Shown here: positions 1-61,489 of the stretch, in pieces
How positions within the stretch are numbered: position 1 is the stretch's first letter
Layout of the letters: each line of letters opens with the position of its first letter
NCBI GenBank assembly: GCA_020152595.1
Contig: JAIGNY010000132.1
Coordinates: 924,001-988,000 of the forward strand
From: Chiridota heheva
Taxonomy: Eukaryota; Echinodermata; Holothuroidea; Apodida; Chiridotidae
DNA: 64,000 nt
Direction: 5' to 3'
Made by a program: the position numbers and the translations under genes
Notes under the pieces: model-generated
Seen by the model: the letters and a program-made list of their open reading frames with translations, nothing else
Database searches by the model: none
Told to the model about the DNA's origin: nothing

Positions 1-2217
1 GCAATGTGTACGAATGTTCAAAAGTTCGTGTTCATGATAGGCATCAGAATACAGTAGTTGTGTAAATTGTCAACATTGCTATAATCTGGGCCTGGATTAA
101 GTTCTATATCACCACATTGTAAAATTTAAGCTTGAAAAGACACAGGAATTTGGATAAAGTGAATTGTGAACAAGAGATTTATGCCAAACACTTAAATGAG
201 AGAAACAGAACTGGGTGCAAGCTCCTGTAGTAATCCTGATTGACAGCAACAAGATAAGCACTGACAGTGACAAATTTTTCAGCTTTATTGAGTGGGGTCC
301 CATTGTTATGCAGTAATCCAAATTGATTTGAGTATAGAAAAATGCAGTAGGGCACTAGCAATCCTCATGAATTGGGTTATAAAATGGAAATATTAACCAA
401 AAATTAATCAAAGATATTACAAAAAATATAATACACTGCAGTAAAAATAAGTAGTCCAAAGAAATCAGCACAAAAAACACTGCGAGATGATACAAAATTC
501 AAAAAGAAATACAAGATAAAAACAGGTGAAAATGATGAAAACTTGAGAGCAAAATAAGTTGTGTGGCAGCCTCTTAGGCACTCAATAAAGGTAGTAGGGG
601 CAGATGATTTCAAATTACTTAAGCTTTGAAAGATGCACTTACATTTTCATTTGCATTTTTAATTTTCACAACAATTTACTACAAGCTTCAAAATATCTTT
701 TTAGTTTTCCCAGAGATTTTAAGACAAATAAAAAAAAGCTCAAGGTTACCTTACCCATGCAGTAACTGAGAAAATATGTAAAAACTAGCAGTCTTTATAA
801 CTACTGTATAACACTTCTTCTTGTTCTATCAATTAAATAACAAAGAAAGGACAGGCCCTAACTTTCCAATGTCAATGAAAGAATGTCATTAAGCCTTTCC
901 AACCTGTACCCTCCCCCAACCTCTACACATTCCCAGAATTACAGTACATCTTGAATTGTAATACAGCTTTCAATTTAAGAAAATATGTGTGTCAACCAAA
1001 GTCAAGCAACATGAAAAATGTACAATAACATTAAAGCAAAATTATGTGAAACAATATTGTTGAACATATGACAAACTAAACATTGGAAATGATCCAAATC
1101 TCCTCACCGTTCCCCATCCCATGCCTATACTCCATGCAATCACATCTGAAAATCAGATATATGCATTGCTGTATGTCATTCCACCACTTGCATGACCCAC
1201 ATGCCATCACATCTGAAATGCACACGAAGCAGCTAGGTAAGGTATCTGTTTATTCCATTTCAAATTTTATTTTCAATTGATGTAACTACATCTGTGAAAC
1301 AATGTCTGATAATTTTTAGACATATTGATCATACAGTACAGTACATGTGCAGCTGTACTTGATCGTCTGATATTCCCAAATTCTATGTTGTTTCAGAAGT
1401 TGGGAAAAGCAAATTTGTTGTGTTTAACTTGTAAAATGACAAGTGTTCCTTGAAATATAAATTTTTGGCTTCATTCATTTTTAACTTAAATTTTTTCCCT
1501 TAAATGTCCATGTGCTTCCTTATATTGTACACCTATTAGCAAAACAAACTTTAGAGTTATATGTTGTGACGTATGTGTAATGTATTTGGAAACGCAAGCC
1601 AGCCCTCATTGAAATATTCTGGTTGAAAATGTGATTTTTACATGCTACAGTACTTAAAATCTATTGTTCAGATGATCATTTTGAACAAATTCCAATGTTT
1701 GGCTACATTGATTTGTAACCTATCAAATCTTTATTTCAAAATTATTATTTTTTTTGTTCAGATGATTATTTGTAACAAATTTCAATTTTTGTCATAATTT
1801 GTATATATTGTAGCTCGATGGTTTCATTTTTACATCATTCAATAAATTGTCAGTGATCTTTGAAGTTGTAGTCTCATTTTATCATTGTATGTATAATATG
1901 CTTAAAAATAAGAGCAGGGCCACCCTAAGAATATTTGAGGCCCCCGGGCAAAGCAATGTACTGAGGCCCTTTACCCCCCCTCCCTCTCCCCCACGGGCAT
2001 AATCAGCCCATGTGGTAAGACGGCAAGTGTATGTAAATAAACACATAAATCTATTACCATAGCCTTTTTAAACAAACTTCTGCAAACTATTGTCGTCGAA
2101 ATAACCACCTTCGTGTAATATGCAGTTACTACCTTTCCCATCCATTGCTTTAACGTTATGTATTTCATCCTGGCAAAATTCATCACTGGGACCACACTGG
2201 AATAAGTCAATGTGCCT

Positions 2218-2292
2218 TGAGGCGAGTTGGCTTTGGAGCAAGTTGGTTTGGGGCGACTTGGTTTTGGGGCGAGTTGGCTTTGGGGCGAGTTG
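2218..2292. repeat. Short tandem repeat, about 17-bp unit, four copies
   Basis: Imperfect repeats built on GGGGCGAGTTGGCTTT, for example at about 2220, 2237, 2254 and 2272. The units differ by a few bases. No gene overlaps it. Confidence 0.7.
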
Positions 2293-3158
2293 ACCTAGGC
2301 TATATTAGGCTAAGTACATGTAGTGCTCCCACAGTACTGTCAGATTGATGTCAGCCTTGTTAGTATGGCTGCTGTTAGTGATAGCTGGCCGTCCGAGGGT
2401 ACTACAAAACCTAAACCCTGCTGTACTGTTTTAAGCCTTGTGTTAAAACATAGGAAAATCTCAGTTTTAAGATCTTTGTGAAAACGAAACCATTTTCCTT
2501 CTTCTTTTTTTTGCACACAATAATTATTCATGATGTTTGAAGCCCATCCATGTCTTCAAAAACTGTCTTAACGATAATTTTAGTTACTTTTATCAAAGTA
2601 TTTACTAGGCTACTTTTCATTCCGTAAAAATTGTCTAACGAGCTCTTCAAAGTAAGGTCAAAGTTAAAAAAAAACTGCTATAGGTATATAACATTTCTTA
2701 TGTTTTAGATTATTTAAGGGAAAACAAATTAAGATAATACTCATAAAGTACAATTAGGACTATATAATCTAAACATTTCTTGGTGTTTTATGTATTTGTT
2801 TTCGCACAGTTTTTATATTAAAACTATTCAATAAAATTATATGAACCAATAAAAATGTTGTCAGCGAAAAATCAACCTGCAGTTTAGTGGAACATCCTAA
2901 AACTTATTTGCAGACGTTTGTTGATCACAAACGTGCGATGATTAAGAAAGATGGCGACCAAAACATAGAATCGGAGAACTTTATCCCATCGGGGTGCTTA
3001 ATAGGCCTAGGTAAAGATTTAGGAAAAGTTTTTTGGAAAAGTGTATTATTTTAATAGGTAGGCTAGGCCTATAACTTGAATATCCAAAAAGTAAGTTATT
3101 TTTCAATCATCAATTTTCTTAGTGTAAGAATTTTAAAAAACAGGGGAATTGTACCTAA

Positions 3159-3288
3159 TTTATAACAACCCTCATACGACAAACACAATGTCAACCCGTA
3201 CTGAGGGATGTGTATAATAACTACTTTATAACAACCCTCGTACGGAAATACCAATGTCAACCAGCACTGAGGGATGTGTAACGCTACT
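3159..3288. repeat. Tandem duplication, 66-bp unit, two copies
   Basis: A unit beginning TTTATAACAACCCTC and containing AATGTCAACC and ACTGAGGGATGTGTA occurs at 3159 and again at 3225, with several substitutions. It lies just downstream of the AMMECR1 first-exon donor, inside the presumed intron. Confidence 0.8.
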
Positions 3289-3425
3289 GTACTGTATATT
3301 ATTAACTGCAGGCTACATAGGCTAGTACTGGTGTGGTGGTAAATTTAGTCATTTAATGATTTATCAATTAGTTATGTCAATGAAATTGATAGAGGCTGTA
3401 GCTAACGGCTGGACAGTATACTTAC

Positions 3426-3745
3426 AAAGGCGCGTCTGTGAACTTTGGTGTTCCTTTAAAAGGTTCAGAATTTGGCCGATGAAGTTTCCGTGAAAGAACA
3501 TCAAAACAAAAATAGCACATCTCTGCACACACAACAAGTCCATTGTTTGGCTTTTCTAGGTGGCTTAGGCCATTAACACCGGGGCGATTTCGTGGAAAGG
3601 CGGGCTTTCCATTTCCAACGTGATTAGCATTGGATTTATTACTATAATGAGAGGAAGATGAAGGTCTATCACTTTTCTCTTGATCATTATTTTCGGGCGG
3701 AACAGACACTTTTTGACGCTTCACTCCACAACAACTGGTCGCCAT
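3426..3745 (-). CDS. AMMECR1: AMMECR1 (or AMMECR1-like) first coding exon, partial gene
   Basis: The minus-strand frame starts at ATG 3745 in a good context (A at -3, G at +4) and runs 106 codons plus two bases to a GT donor (GTAAGT) at 3425. The protein opens MATSCCGVKRQK, close to the start of vertebrate AMMECR1, followed by a Ser/Asn-rich linker. It then enters the conserved domain with VVCAEMCYFCFDVL (about residues 71-84) and a PKFTDAP segment that matches the family's PRFTNEP. Reading past the donor gives an immediate stop, which supports splicing there. The intron is phase 2. AMMECR1 is a conserved protein with a single AMMECR1 domain; its biochemical role is not settled. Only the N-terminal piece is present. 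AMMECR1 and its paralogue AMMECR1L cannot be told apart from this exon. Confidence 0.85.
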
Positions 3746-4324
3746 TTTTTTTTCAGAACTTAAGACAGAATTACAAATTATACTCTTTGAAATGTTATAC
3801 TTCTTTCTCTACACTACAAATGTTTGATTTCGAACACAACTTACAATTGTTTATTATTTTTATACTTATTATTTTAAAAAGATTAAATTTATTTTAAAGG
3901 TCGTAATGCCAACATCAGAGTCCTGAAACAAAAGACTTGTACTTGTACGTCCCGGCTCAGGTTAACAAATTCAACATGAATGAGTGTATTTCTTTAGCAC
4001 ATAAGATATATACATCAAAATGTGCAACCTCACACAGGTAATCTGAGCAGGGAGTTGGAATAGATTTCACGCGCAAGTACCCACCTATCCCCCACCTACC
4101 CCATCCCCTCCCCCTTCCCCTCCCTCCCACACACACAAGTCTTCGAATTTGTAAAGCCTTAGGGTCCACTGAGCACGTTTAGAACTGGGTAACAGCATAA
4201 ACAAATTAGTCTGCATTATTCAAAATGGCGGAAAAAGACCAAAATGGCCGCCCCATGTTCAGAAAAATGCAAATAAATAATCATTAAAATTAAATCAGGT
4301 ACTATTGCATTTGAGAGAGAGAGT

Positions 4325-4515
4325 TGAACACACAATTACAATGACGGGGTCGTCGCCTGCGTATTCGCTTATGATAGTACAAATGCTATCACGAAACGCT
4401 TAATACGACCCAGACGAGAACACAGGTACGACGTACGGACAGACATAACATCGACAACCAAGTCAATGTCCACGGCCTTTGATAACCAGTTGTGGTGCAC
4501 TGACGTGTCTACCCA
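4325..4515 (-). repeat. SINE 3' part (same family as 33816-34076)
   Basis: The segment starting TGAACACACAATTACAATG is about 90% identical by eye to 33816-34005, including the CGGGGTCGTCGCCTGCG block and the GGCCTTTGATAACCAGTTGT core. The tRNA-like head found in the other copy is missing, so this copy is truncated at about 4515. It also contains shadow ORFs that are not genes. Confidence 0.75.
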
Positions 4516-4794
4516 CCCTATGCATATTAATACGTATTTTATATCTGGCACCTTTTTGGAACTTTTTTTTTTATCCACCTAAGATGACGGGGTGGGAAAT
4601 GGCTGACAAAAAGGAAGGCAAGGTAGCTCATTCGACTGAGCGCACGGCTGAGATGTTGGATGTTCCAGGTTCGACGACGATTTAACCAGCGATTTTTCGC
4701 AGAGATATGTTATACGCTGACATCAAGCGCAGAGCTTTGTCTTCTGCATCATACCTTCTCCCTCACTCAATCTTTGTGAAAAGTGGTCAATACT

Positions 4795-4965
4795 AAGGTT
4801 TAACGTCCCGAAAGCATCCAGTGCTGGACATTAAGACGGCCACGGCCTTTGATAACCAGTTGTGAACTCACTGGTTGCAGACCCACCGATTCGAACCCGG
4901 GACGTGCAGGTGAAAGGACAAAGCGCTAACCACTACCCCACGGAGGTCTGTGGTTGAGTGGTGCT
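4795..4965 (-). repeat. tRNA-derived SINE head and core
   Basis: Read on the minus strand, it has a pol III A-box-like stretch (GGGGTAGTGGTTAGCGC, about 4926-4942), then a B-box-like GGGTTCGAATCGG (about 4888-4900). These are followed by the same core found in the other SINEs (ACAACTGGTTATCAAAGGCC). The 3' body differs from the 4325 and 33816 copies. It is not a plausible tRNA gene: no cloverleaf with paired acceptor ends is evident. Confidence 0.7.
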
Positions 4966-4989
4966 AACCGTCCTTTGGAGGGGACGTAT

Positions 4990-5330
4990 ACAGTGGCGGA
5001 TGTATGATTTATAAAAGGGGGCCCGGGTGGCGAGGAAGAGCATGAAGGGGTCACGGTGATTTGAAGTTGTGGGAAGATATTTCCGCGTTAGCGGGAATCC
5101 GAGCGAAACGTTGGTTGTGGGGTCCAGGGGCCCGCTAAAGGGCCCCACCCCAGGTGGGGGTCTCTCCCCAGGTGGGAGTCCAGGAGGCAAAGCGCGTAGA
5201 ATATTGAATATTTCAGGGTTTAAATTGGCCGCAAAATGACTCAAAACATGCTTAATGTTTTTTTTTTGACCGGAAAAGGAGTGGTTAGGCACTCCAATCA
5301 CCCCCTCGATCCGCTCATGCGTAAAGCTGT
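4990..5330. repeat. Probable DNA-transposon remnant
   Basis: It begins ACAGTGGCGGATG and ends near GATCCGCTCATGCG, so the ends share an inverted GCGGATC word. It has a GC-rich centre (GGGGTCCAGGGGCCCGC, CCCCAGGTGGG). A similar GGACCC/CCAGGGG motif recurs at about 12379-12421. The long minus-strand open frame across it shows no family resemblance and looks accidental. The boundaries are uncertain. Confidence 0.35.
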
Positions 5331-6333
5331 CGGTCGCAATGGTAGAAGTTTCACTCCCTGCCTGGTTCTCTGAAAAGTGCAGGGTGTTAACCCGGTGTTC
5401 ATCCATTTGACAAATTCCTTGGGTCCACACTGACATGACTAAAAACAAGTCATTGTGACTTACGTGTGCTTTCCCTGGCATATACCTAAAATTGAAATAC
5501 AACAAGGGTCATTCCATGTCAATTCAACATGACACCCACCATCTTAGGTTTTCCTGAAACTTAAACCCTGACCCTATTTTTTCTTCTTCTAATACTAGAG
5601 GGTGGGGCGGGAAATGTCAAGTATGGGCAGAAAGAAGTTTGAAAACTGTATACATCGCGCCATGTCCAGGGATCACAGGATGCGGGAATGGTTAGTTGAA
5701 TTTTGTGTCGAAAAAAGTTGCATGGGCTTAACGCATGAGAAACAACGGCGAAATATAGCCACGCACTCCACTTACATGAATTGGTTGGGGAGTGACATGT
5801 GAAGAAACTCTTGATCTCACAATATTCATAGGTCTATTTCCCGCGATAGGTCTTTGCCAGCTCGAGGCAGCAGGCACCTTAAATTAAATGCTGAATATAT
5901 GAAAAAATAATAGATTGATTAATATTTGTTACCCTTTTTTTCGGATCTTTATGTGTGACATTTGTGCATCTTTTAATATTTGTGAATTCTGTAAATCATA
6001 AAAATAAGAATTTTTTTTCGGCAGGTCAACTATCTTCACGTGAAAATTGGGCATCTGTTAAGGTTTTGAAACATTCTTGATTATTTTAGTTCTGATCTTA
6101 AGTCGGCAAAAATTCTGCTAGAGGACATGAACGCCAACCGTAACCGAGCGTAGCAACGGTATGTGAAAAAACCAATTAACAAGCTTAGCAAGTTTACTTT
6201 TGAAACAGTTAAAACTTGGTGCATGTCCAGATGTCTGGTGGTAGAGCATTTCAATCTTTTAGTGTTTCAGGAAAGAAGGAGTATTTATAAACATTCTTTT
6301 TAGCATTAAGGAACGTGGAAATTTTGATCATGA

Positions 6334-7600
6334 TTAATTCTTGTATTCATTCTTGCGTTTGGGATTAGTTTTATCATTATCAATGGCGACAAGATTGTTA
6401 TTGATTTTATATAGCATTTGTAGAGGAGTGGTGTTCCTTCTTCTTGTTTTTAGCGGGGGCCAATCTAATTTATGAAGCATATTAGTGACACTAGATTTAT
6501 AAGAGTAGTCTGCCATGCAGAACCTGGCTGTTCTCCTTTGAATTGATTTAAATTGATCTACATCGCACTGGTGATTGGATCCCATACTCAAGTACTGGCC
6601 TAACCAGAGCTTTATATGCAGTGGTTTTAATGTCAGTGGGACAGTTTGGGAGGGTATGTCTTAAAGGATTAGTTCAGTGGTAAGGCATGTTTATCTTATA
6701 TAAAAGAGGACCTCAAACAGTCAAAAGAAACAAAATGGTGCACAAAGCATTCAAAAATCTTATTTCGTTAAGGAGATATTTAACTTTGAAGTTTGGTATC
6801 ATTTGTGTAGAAGCGACTAAAAGCAGACTAGTTGTGATGTCATAGCCTCAGAGTCCTCAGAGTCTTCATGTATTCTATCTTATTTTGTCCTGCAATTTTG
6901 TGGTTTAAAAACCATGGGATATGTCAAAAAAGTAGTAAAACTGAATCTAGGAAGGGTATTTATATTATACCACCTGTAGAAAGTTTGAGGAAGAATAATT
7001 TAAATAGTGAGAAAGAATTAAATAAACTTTGTTTAAAATACATAAGGACTTTGAGGAATCTGAGGATGTGACATCACAACTAGTCTGATTTCAGTCGTTT
7101 CTACAGAAAAAAAACCAAACTTTTAACTTGAATATCTCCTTAACGGAATAAGATTTTGCAACATTTTCTTCACCATTTTGTTTCTTTTGAAGTCCTCTTT
7201 CATATAAGATGGACTTGCTTGACCACTAAACTAATCCTTTAATAGGCCAAGTACAGAGTTTGCTGTGATGTTGTTTTATTATCAATTTCAAAACGTAGGT
7301 ATAGGTGGAAGTTGACATGTCTTAGCGGTTGGTTGCACGAGGTATAAACTGGTGATTTATAACATTTTGTAGGAGATATGGAGAGGATATAGCATTTAGA
7401 GGAGTTGAAATTCATTCGCCATTTATTTGCCATTGTTCAAGTTTATATAGATCATCTTGAGGATTTGTAAGTCAGAGGGTTTATCAGTTGTTATATACAC
7501 AAGACAATCACCAGCAAGCAGTCTAACCGTGTTGTTTATATTATCAGGTATGAAATTGTTAAGTGAAATTGATATAAACATCTCAGTTTTGAAAGGACAT
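6334..7600 (-). pseudogene. Non-LTR retrotransposon (LINE) RT 3' fragment, interrupted
   Basis: Minus-strand fragments in LINE order: IPDNINNTVRLLAGDCLVY (about 7500-7560, where the catalytic FADD-type motif has become LAGD), then KWRMNFNSSKCYIL (about 7390), a segment with ITANSVLGLL ending at 7243, and after an inserted element TAYKALVRPVLEY (6590-6640). The C-terminal QRRTARF...SSVTNMLHKLDWPPLKTRR block follows (6400-6540). This is the C-terminal part of a CR1/jockey-group-like reverse transcriptase. It is frameshifted at least twice and lacks its endonuclease, so it is a dead 5'-truncated copy. The foldback element at 6661-7242 splits it. Confidence 0.85.
6661..7242. mobile_element. TTAA-flanked foldback MITE inside the LINE fragment
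   Basis: Both ends carry TTAA followed inward by AGGATTAGTTYAGTGGT. The inverted arms stay alignable for roughly 200 bp (shared blocks such as AAAGAAACAAAATGGTG and GACTAGTTGTGATGTCA), leaving a short centre. Deleting one TTAA plus the element makes the surrounding LINE frame continuous, so TTAA is the target duplication. TTAA targeting is typical of piggyBac-superfamily elements; the family assignment is inferred. There is no transposase. Confidence 0.85.
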
Positions 7601-9770
7601 TTGGCTACATATGGGAATGTTTGTTTCATACGTTTACGATAATCTCCTTAATTGTGCAAAACGCTCTGAAAAATCGCATATATTTTGCACTTCAAAGATT
7701 ATAACTATAGAGTCTTTTAATATTTTGTTCCATTTCAAAGAATATAGAGGAAGTGAATTCATTATGTATCGTTTGAGACCATTTTCATTTAATTATTTAA
7801 AAAAATAAAGTACCGTACTTTGTAAACTATAAAATGTGTTTTTTTCTTATTTTTCAATGAGAGCCCAAGCAAAATCACAAGTTTATCGCCACTTTGACCT
7901 TTGTAACTTATGAACTGATGAATGAAAGTATTTGGGAGTTCATTTTACACGGCCTGACAATTAACATATATCTGTTTTATCATGTATATAAAATCCAACG
8001 TGATTAGCTCAAAAAAGGGCCCATACTTTTTAACAAATAGGAAGCGATGAGAGAAAACATTTCGCGTTCGCTTATGTTTCCTTCATTTTAATTCTGACGT
8101 AATCTTAGCACGCTCAAGCCGCGTGGACTGTACTATTGTGTGCAGAGGGTTTCTTGTTGTTTGTGTATTGTAAACTTGCTGTGAAGGTACAAATAAACGT
8201 TTTTTAATGTCGGATTTTGGCTGAGTTTCTCCCATTTTTAACAGTTTTCTTGTATATTTTGTCACACTGGGAATATTTCTTATTACATGATTGTATTTAT
8301 CAGAAATTAAAACATTAATTGGCTGAAATTTTACCGACAACAATCAGGAATTGAAGACGTGCAAGAGCGAGCGAGGAGTAACGACAACGTCAGGTTGCAG
8401 GTTTATGATACCAAAAATTAAAAACTATGCAATTGATTTAACTTGTTATATTAATTAATATCTGTTTATTATATCCTTGAATATACTTTTAAGACTTCGT
8501 TCTTAAAATCAACCCGCATAATAATAATACAATCCAAGTTTATTTAATCTTTTCCGTAACACATCACAGCTAGTTCCGCGATTTTGTTTTCCTGACGCGC
8601 GTTTTAAGGTAAAACATTCCCATATGCAAATCAGTCTCACAGATACCACAAGAAAATGTCAAAAAGTGAATTAAATGGTTTGTCATTACGGCGCAGTTAT
8701 TGTTCACAGTTTTAAGATTGGTCCTTCAAGACAGACATAGACTGTCTTTTCAGCATATTTTCTAATTTTGGAAATCTTAAAGGCAAGATAGCGTGTTCAC
8801 ATAGGCAGTAATATACAATAAAAGTCAGCGTTTCTGATTGGTCTTACAAGTAACGACAACCAATCAATACCCGCCAGTGAAGCACACTATACATACACAA
8901 TGTGTACCGTATATTCAATTAGAAACGATCCACATCCGTATGTAACATAAAGGGATGAATATCACAATTTTACGAATATAACTGGGAATATAGAAAAAGT
9001 TTTTTTATTTTTATTTTATTTTTCCCCGGCGGGTATTTATGTGTTGCCGTCACGTGACAATTGAGCATCTTTAACTTTGTTAAATTTTTGAAAAATCTTT
9101 GAAAGAATCAAATTTTTTGGTCGTCACGTGATAACTATGCATTTTTGAAAGATTTCGCAAAATGCTTACATATTTTGAATTTTTCGAAAAAGTTTAGCGA
9201 TTCACAACATTATGGCAAAAATTTATATGTATGAAAACCTCGAAAAAAATCATCATACAGTAACTGTGAAAATTGTTGGATGGAGAAAAAATACCATTTC
9301 GTTATTTAAAAATTTAATATTTCGCTTGTTCCGTACTAAGTACATACAGATCACGTGATATTTGCACAATTGTTGAAAATTTTGAAAGATTCATGTTATA
9401 AACATTAATATTTAAAGATACAGCAGGTTAAGGACTAACGTAATTCCCCACCCCCTTCTTCCACACCATTCCTCCGCATCCGTTTTAAAGTAAAATAATA
9501 TAAGAAACTATTTGATTTTGGCTAAAATGTGGTCCAAGTTGTTAAGCTGAAACTTGAATTTCTAAGATAAAGGTGGATTTGTAAGCCTACCTATCACCAA
9601 ATTTTCCAACCTTACTTCGCATTTTTAAGCCTAACATTTTATTAATATTTTTAATACTAGCACAAATTTTGAAGACTTAATTGAAACTTTTAACCCCAAC
9701 CCAGAATATTAAGCCTATCACTGATTTTTCAATCCTAACGCAAATACATTAAGACATAACTGTGAAATTA

Positions 9771-9960
<190 letters not shown>

Positions 9961-10385
9961 CTGTGATGCTTTGCTTGTAAACACGATATCCCCTGAACAG
10001 TATGCCATGTCATATTTGGCACATGCATCATGATTGGTCCCTATTGTTTTTAGTATCGATATCGTGCATAATAATGAGTGGGCGGGGCAAAATAAGAAAA
10101 TCTTAAAATGCTTATATTTTGATAACCATATATCTATTTGCATCTTCTTTGGCATAAATAAGGTGATACGGTTGTGTAAATGCCCATCTTATTATAAAAA
10201 CGTTCAAAATCACTGATATGAATTGTAGGCGGGGCATAATGTGATGTACTGAAAACAGCTTGTAAACACGGCATCTCGTAACCAGTTGCATGTCAAATTT
10301 GACACATGGTCCCTATTGTTTTTGGTTTCGAATTCCTACATAGTAATGAGTGGGTGGGGCTTAGTGCAAAAATCTTGAACTTTTA
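9961..10385. repeat. Satellite-like repeat, about 285-bp period, 1.5 copies
   Basis: TTGTAAACACG begins at about 9975 and again at 10260. Each copy continues with an ATCTCGTAACCAG-like stretch, a GGTCCCTATTGTTTTT block and an AATGAGTGGGYGGGGC block. The same ordered blocks recur at 63270-64000. Confidence 0.85.
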
Positions 10386-12771
10386 AGATCTGTACAAGTG
10401 CATGCCAGTTTTGCTTTTTCTGTGGCATGTTTATGTTTTTAGATAGTGTGCACATGCTTATGTTGTTACAATATCATATTCATTTTAATCAATATTGAAA
10501 TATATATCTTGATTCCACAAACAACCTGTAAATTTCTATTAAATTAATCTCTGTTATACTATTTCAAATTACTATCCCTTTCATAAACCTTAGTTCCTTT
10601 TGCTTGTCTACTTAGCATTAATTTTCTCCCATCTGAGATAAATTAATAGACAATCACAGTGGCAAGACGCCACCTTTGAATTGTATTTAAGTTGCATTTC
10701 CTCTCAATGCTGAAAAATCGCAACATTTGCAAAAGATGTTTTACGGGTTGGTCATCATTAGTGACTTTGTATTATTATCTAAAAGCTTTAAAAAATAATT
10801 AAAAAATCTTTTGGTCATATCATCATATTGCCAAGTTAGATGTTCCTGGTTGATATTCCCAGCGGTTCTTATCCATCAGTTCTTCACGGGTGGATTATTT
10901 CTGTACTGCTGTATAACTTGGCTTAACTGTTGAAGATTGGATGTAAAATACCCAATATATCTATCTACAGTTTAAAACTTAATGTACAAATTTGTCAGTT
11001 TAAAGCATAAATATTTATAGTGTATCAGCACTTACCAATCAAAGGTTCAAAATTTACATCAGAGTCATTCGTACACATGGGTGAGAGTAATAGCAGGGGA
11101 TAGGGGTATATCTTTCACTTTTCTACAAAGGGGATGATCTATACTATCATCCCCCCACCCCCTTTACTTTTAAAGGTACTTTTAAGTGATGAATTACATT
11201 TTGAAATATATATCCAGAAGCAGAAGCAGGCTCGGAACAGGAACCCACCAATAGTACTCCCACCTCCACCACTCCACCCCATCAATCCCCACCCCCAAGT
11301 TGCAACCTGACTCAACAAGTGAGATGGACATAGATTTTTTTTGAATTTTATGCAGGTCCGTAGCCAGGACTTTGAGCAGTTGAGAGGGCACTTTATTCCT
11401 GCACCTCGGAAAAAATAAAAATGGGAATGTGACGTTCTACATCGGGATTTTTTTCGCGAGATTGGGCTATAGATTCTTCAAATGGTCAGAACCGTTCCGG
11501 TACTTCAACAAACTTGCTTATTATGTTTTTAGATTTCAAAAGGACAGTTTCTCAGAAAAAGAAATAAAATAAGGCGTCCTTCAGAGAAAAGTTTGAACAA
11601 GTAAAATAATCTATTAGCAATATTTTAACACTTTGGGCGATATTGTATTTAATACATGAACTAAAACACGAAGAGACAGAGGGGGAAAGGCGGGGGCGAG
11701 AAGGATACAGAACAGGTTCGTTTTAAAAGTTTGACAAAATTGACAATGTTCATAGTAAATTATTGGAAGCTTATTAAACATTTTTCTATTAGACTTCACA
11801 TATTTTTCATAGAGTGACCATAGACCTATATCCATGAACAGAAACGTGAACAATAAAACATATTTCCACAATATGCATTTTCATGGTTTTGTGTATTGTA
11901 TATTTCTTACCAAGGCTGAGGTAAGTAAGCCATTTAAACTTGTTGCCTTCCTTCTACAGATCATGGCTTGCAGTGTTGCAGACATATTTTTTAACACTTC
12001 AAACATGCAGTGGGCAAGACCAGCTGTTACACGCAGTCAGGGTTGAACTTATACGAGTGATCATTCCAAAACACATTTAGCCTTGACTTAAAGGCTAGTT
12101 GCCGTCTCTAACGTACGGCAAATAGATTTCAATACGTGTGTTTTGTTTGGTCAAACACAATGGTACAACGTGCACTTACAGTGAAAGGCCAATCAGACCC
12201 GTTTTGGAATAAAATGTACGCCGCCACATTTTAATCACGATAGATAGGCCTTTAAAACTGTTAATTGAAAACTGTAATATAGCTTTCTTTGACATAAATT
12301 TTGACTTGTATAATATACTTCTTCCTTTGCGTTGTGACGTACTTTTTTTGTCCTGCCAATTTTGCGAGAGCTTCTGCCCTGGACCCTACCTGGGCTTCTC
12401 CCCTGGACCCCACCAGGGGCTCGCAGCGACACCTTTGGTGTCACCTTAACGAACAAATTTTACAAATTATCCCCACTTTTTTTTAATGAATTTACATAAC
12501 TGTTCGAACAACTGTGCGTCATTGTATGACATTCTAATGCCAACTCCCTGACTATACTATTCAACATTTAATATCAGCTTCCAAAAAAAATAAGGCAGCG
12601 GAACTACCCAACCTTTTGGTTTCTGGTTTTGGTAGCAAAAAAGCAGGGATGCTTTGGTCAGTTGGTAAAAGGATGGTTTGACTGGATACCCGACAAAATC
12701 TCCTCAATAGAGAGCGCGCTTGCACAATTACAAAACAGCTAGTCGACGCGTGACGCCTAGCCTAGCCCGAC

Positions 12772-12816
12772 ATGGCAATAGCTCTCAAGAAGCCCCACAC
12801 TCGAGAGTCAAGATAA
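12772..12816 (+). promoter_or_regulatory. Possible 14-codon upstream ORF of U2SURP
   Basis: ATG GCA ATA ... TCA AGA TAA ends 8 nt before the U2SURP start. Its ATG has G at -3 and G at +4, a reasonable initiation context. It matters only if transcription begins upstream of 12772, which the sequence does not show. Confidence 0.4.
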
Positions 12817-12824
12817 CATCAAAA

Positions 12825-61479
<48,655 letters not shown>

Positions 61480-61489
61480 TGATATTAGC

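Larger units (their letters stand above)
1..3421 (-). other. Presumed AMMECR1 intron 1, no coding signal recognised
   Basis: AT-rich DNA downstream (on the minus strand) of the AMMECR1 first exon. I looked for the conserved core of the AMMECR1 domain on the minus strand and did not recognise it, so the next exon is probably outside the window. Open frames here are short and resemble nothing known. The stretch at about 1914-1975 (GGGCCACCCTAAG, then GAGGCCCCCGGGCAAA) looks like the end of a dispersed repeat but its limits are unclear. Confidence 0.5.

Noticed and set aside
2951..2968. ATGGCGACC on the plus strand, similar to the AMMECR1 start
   Set aside because: Stops after five codons. It may be a YY1-like AAGATGGCG word, but nothing else supports a start or promoter here.
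4880..4955. Possible minus-strand tRNA gene (A-box and B-box-like sequences)
   Set aside because: No paired acceptor stem or complete cloverleaf, and the core is shared with two other dispersed copies. It is a SINE head.
4933..5505. 190-codon minus-strand open frame
   Set aside because: No domain or family resemblance; it covers a repeat-like GC-rich segment and ends in the SINE. Likely accidental.
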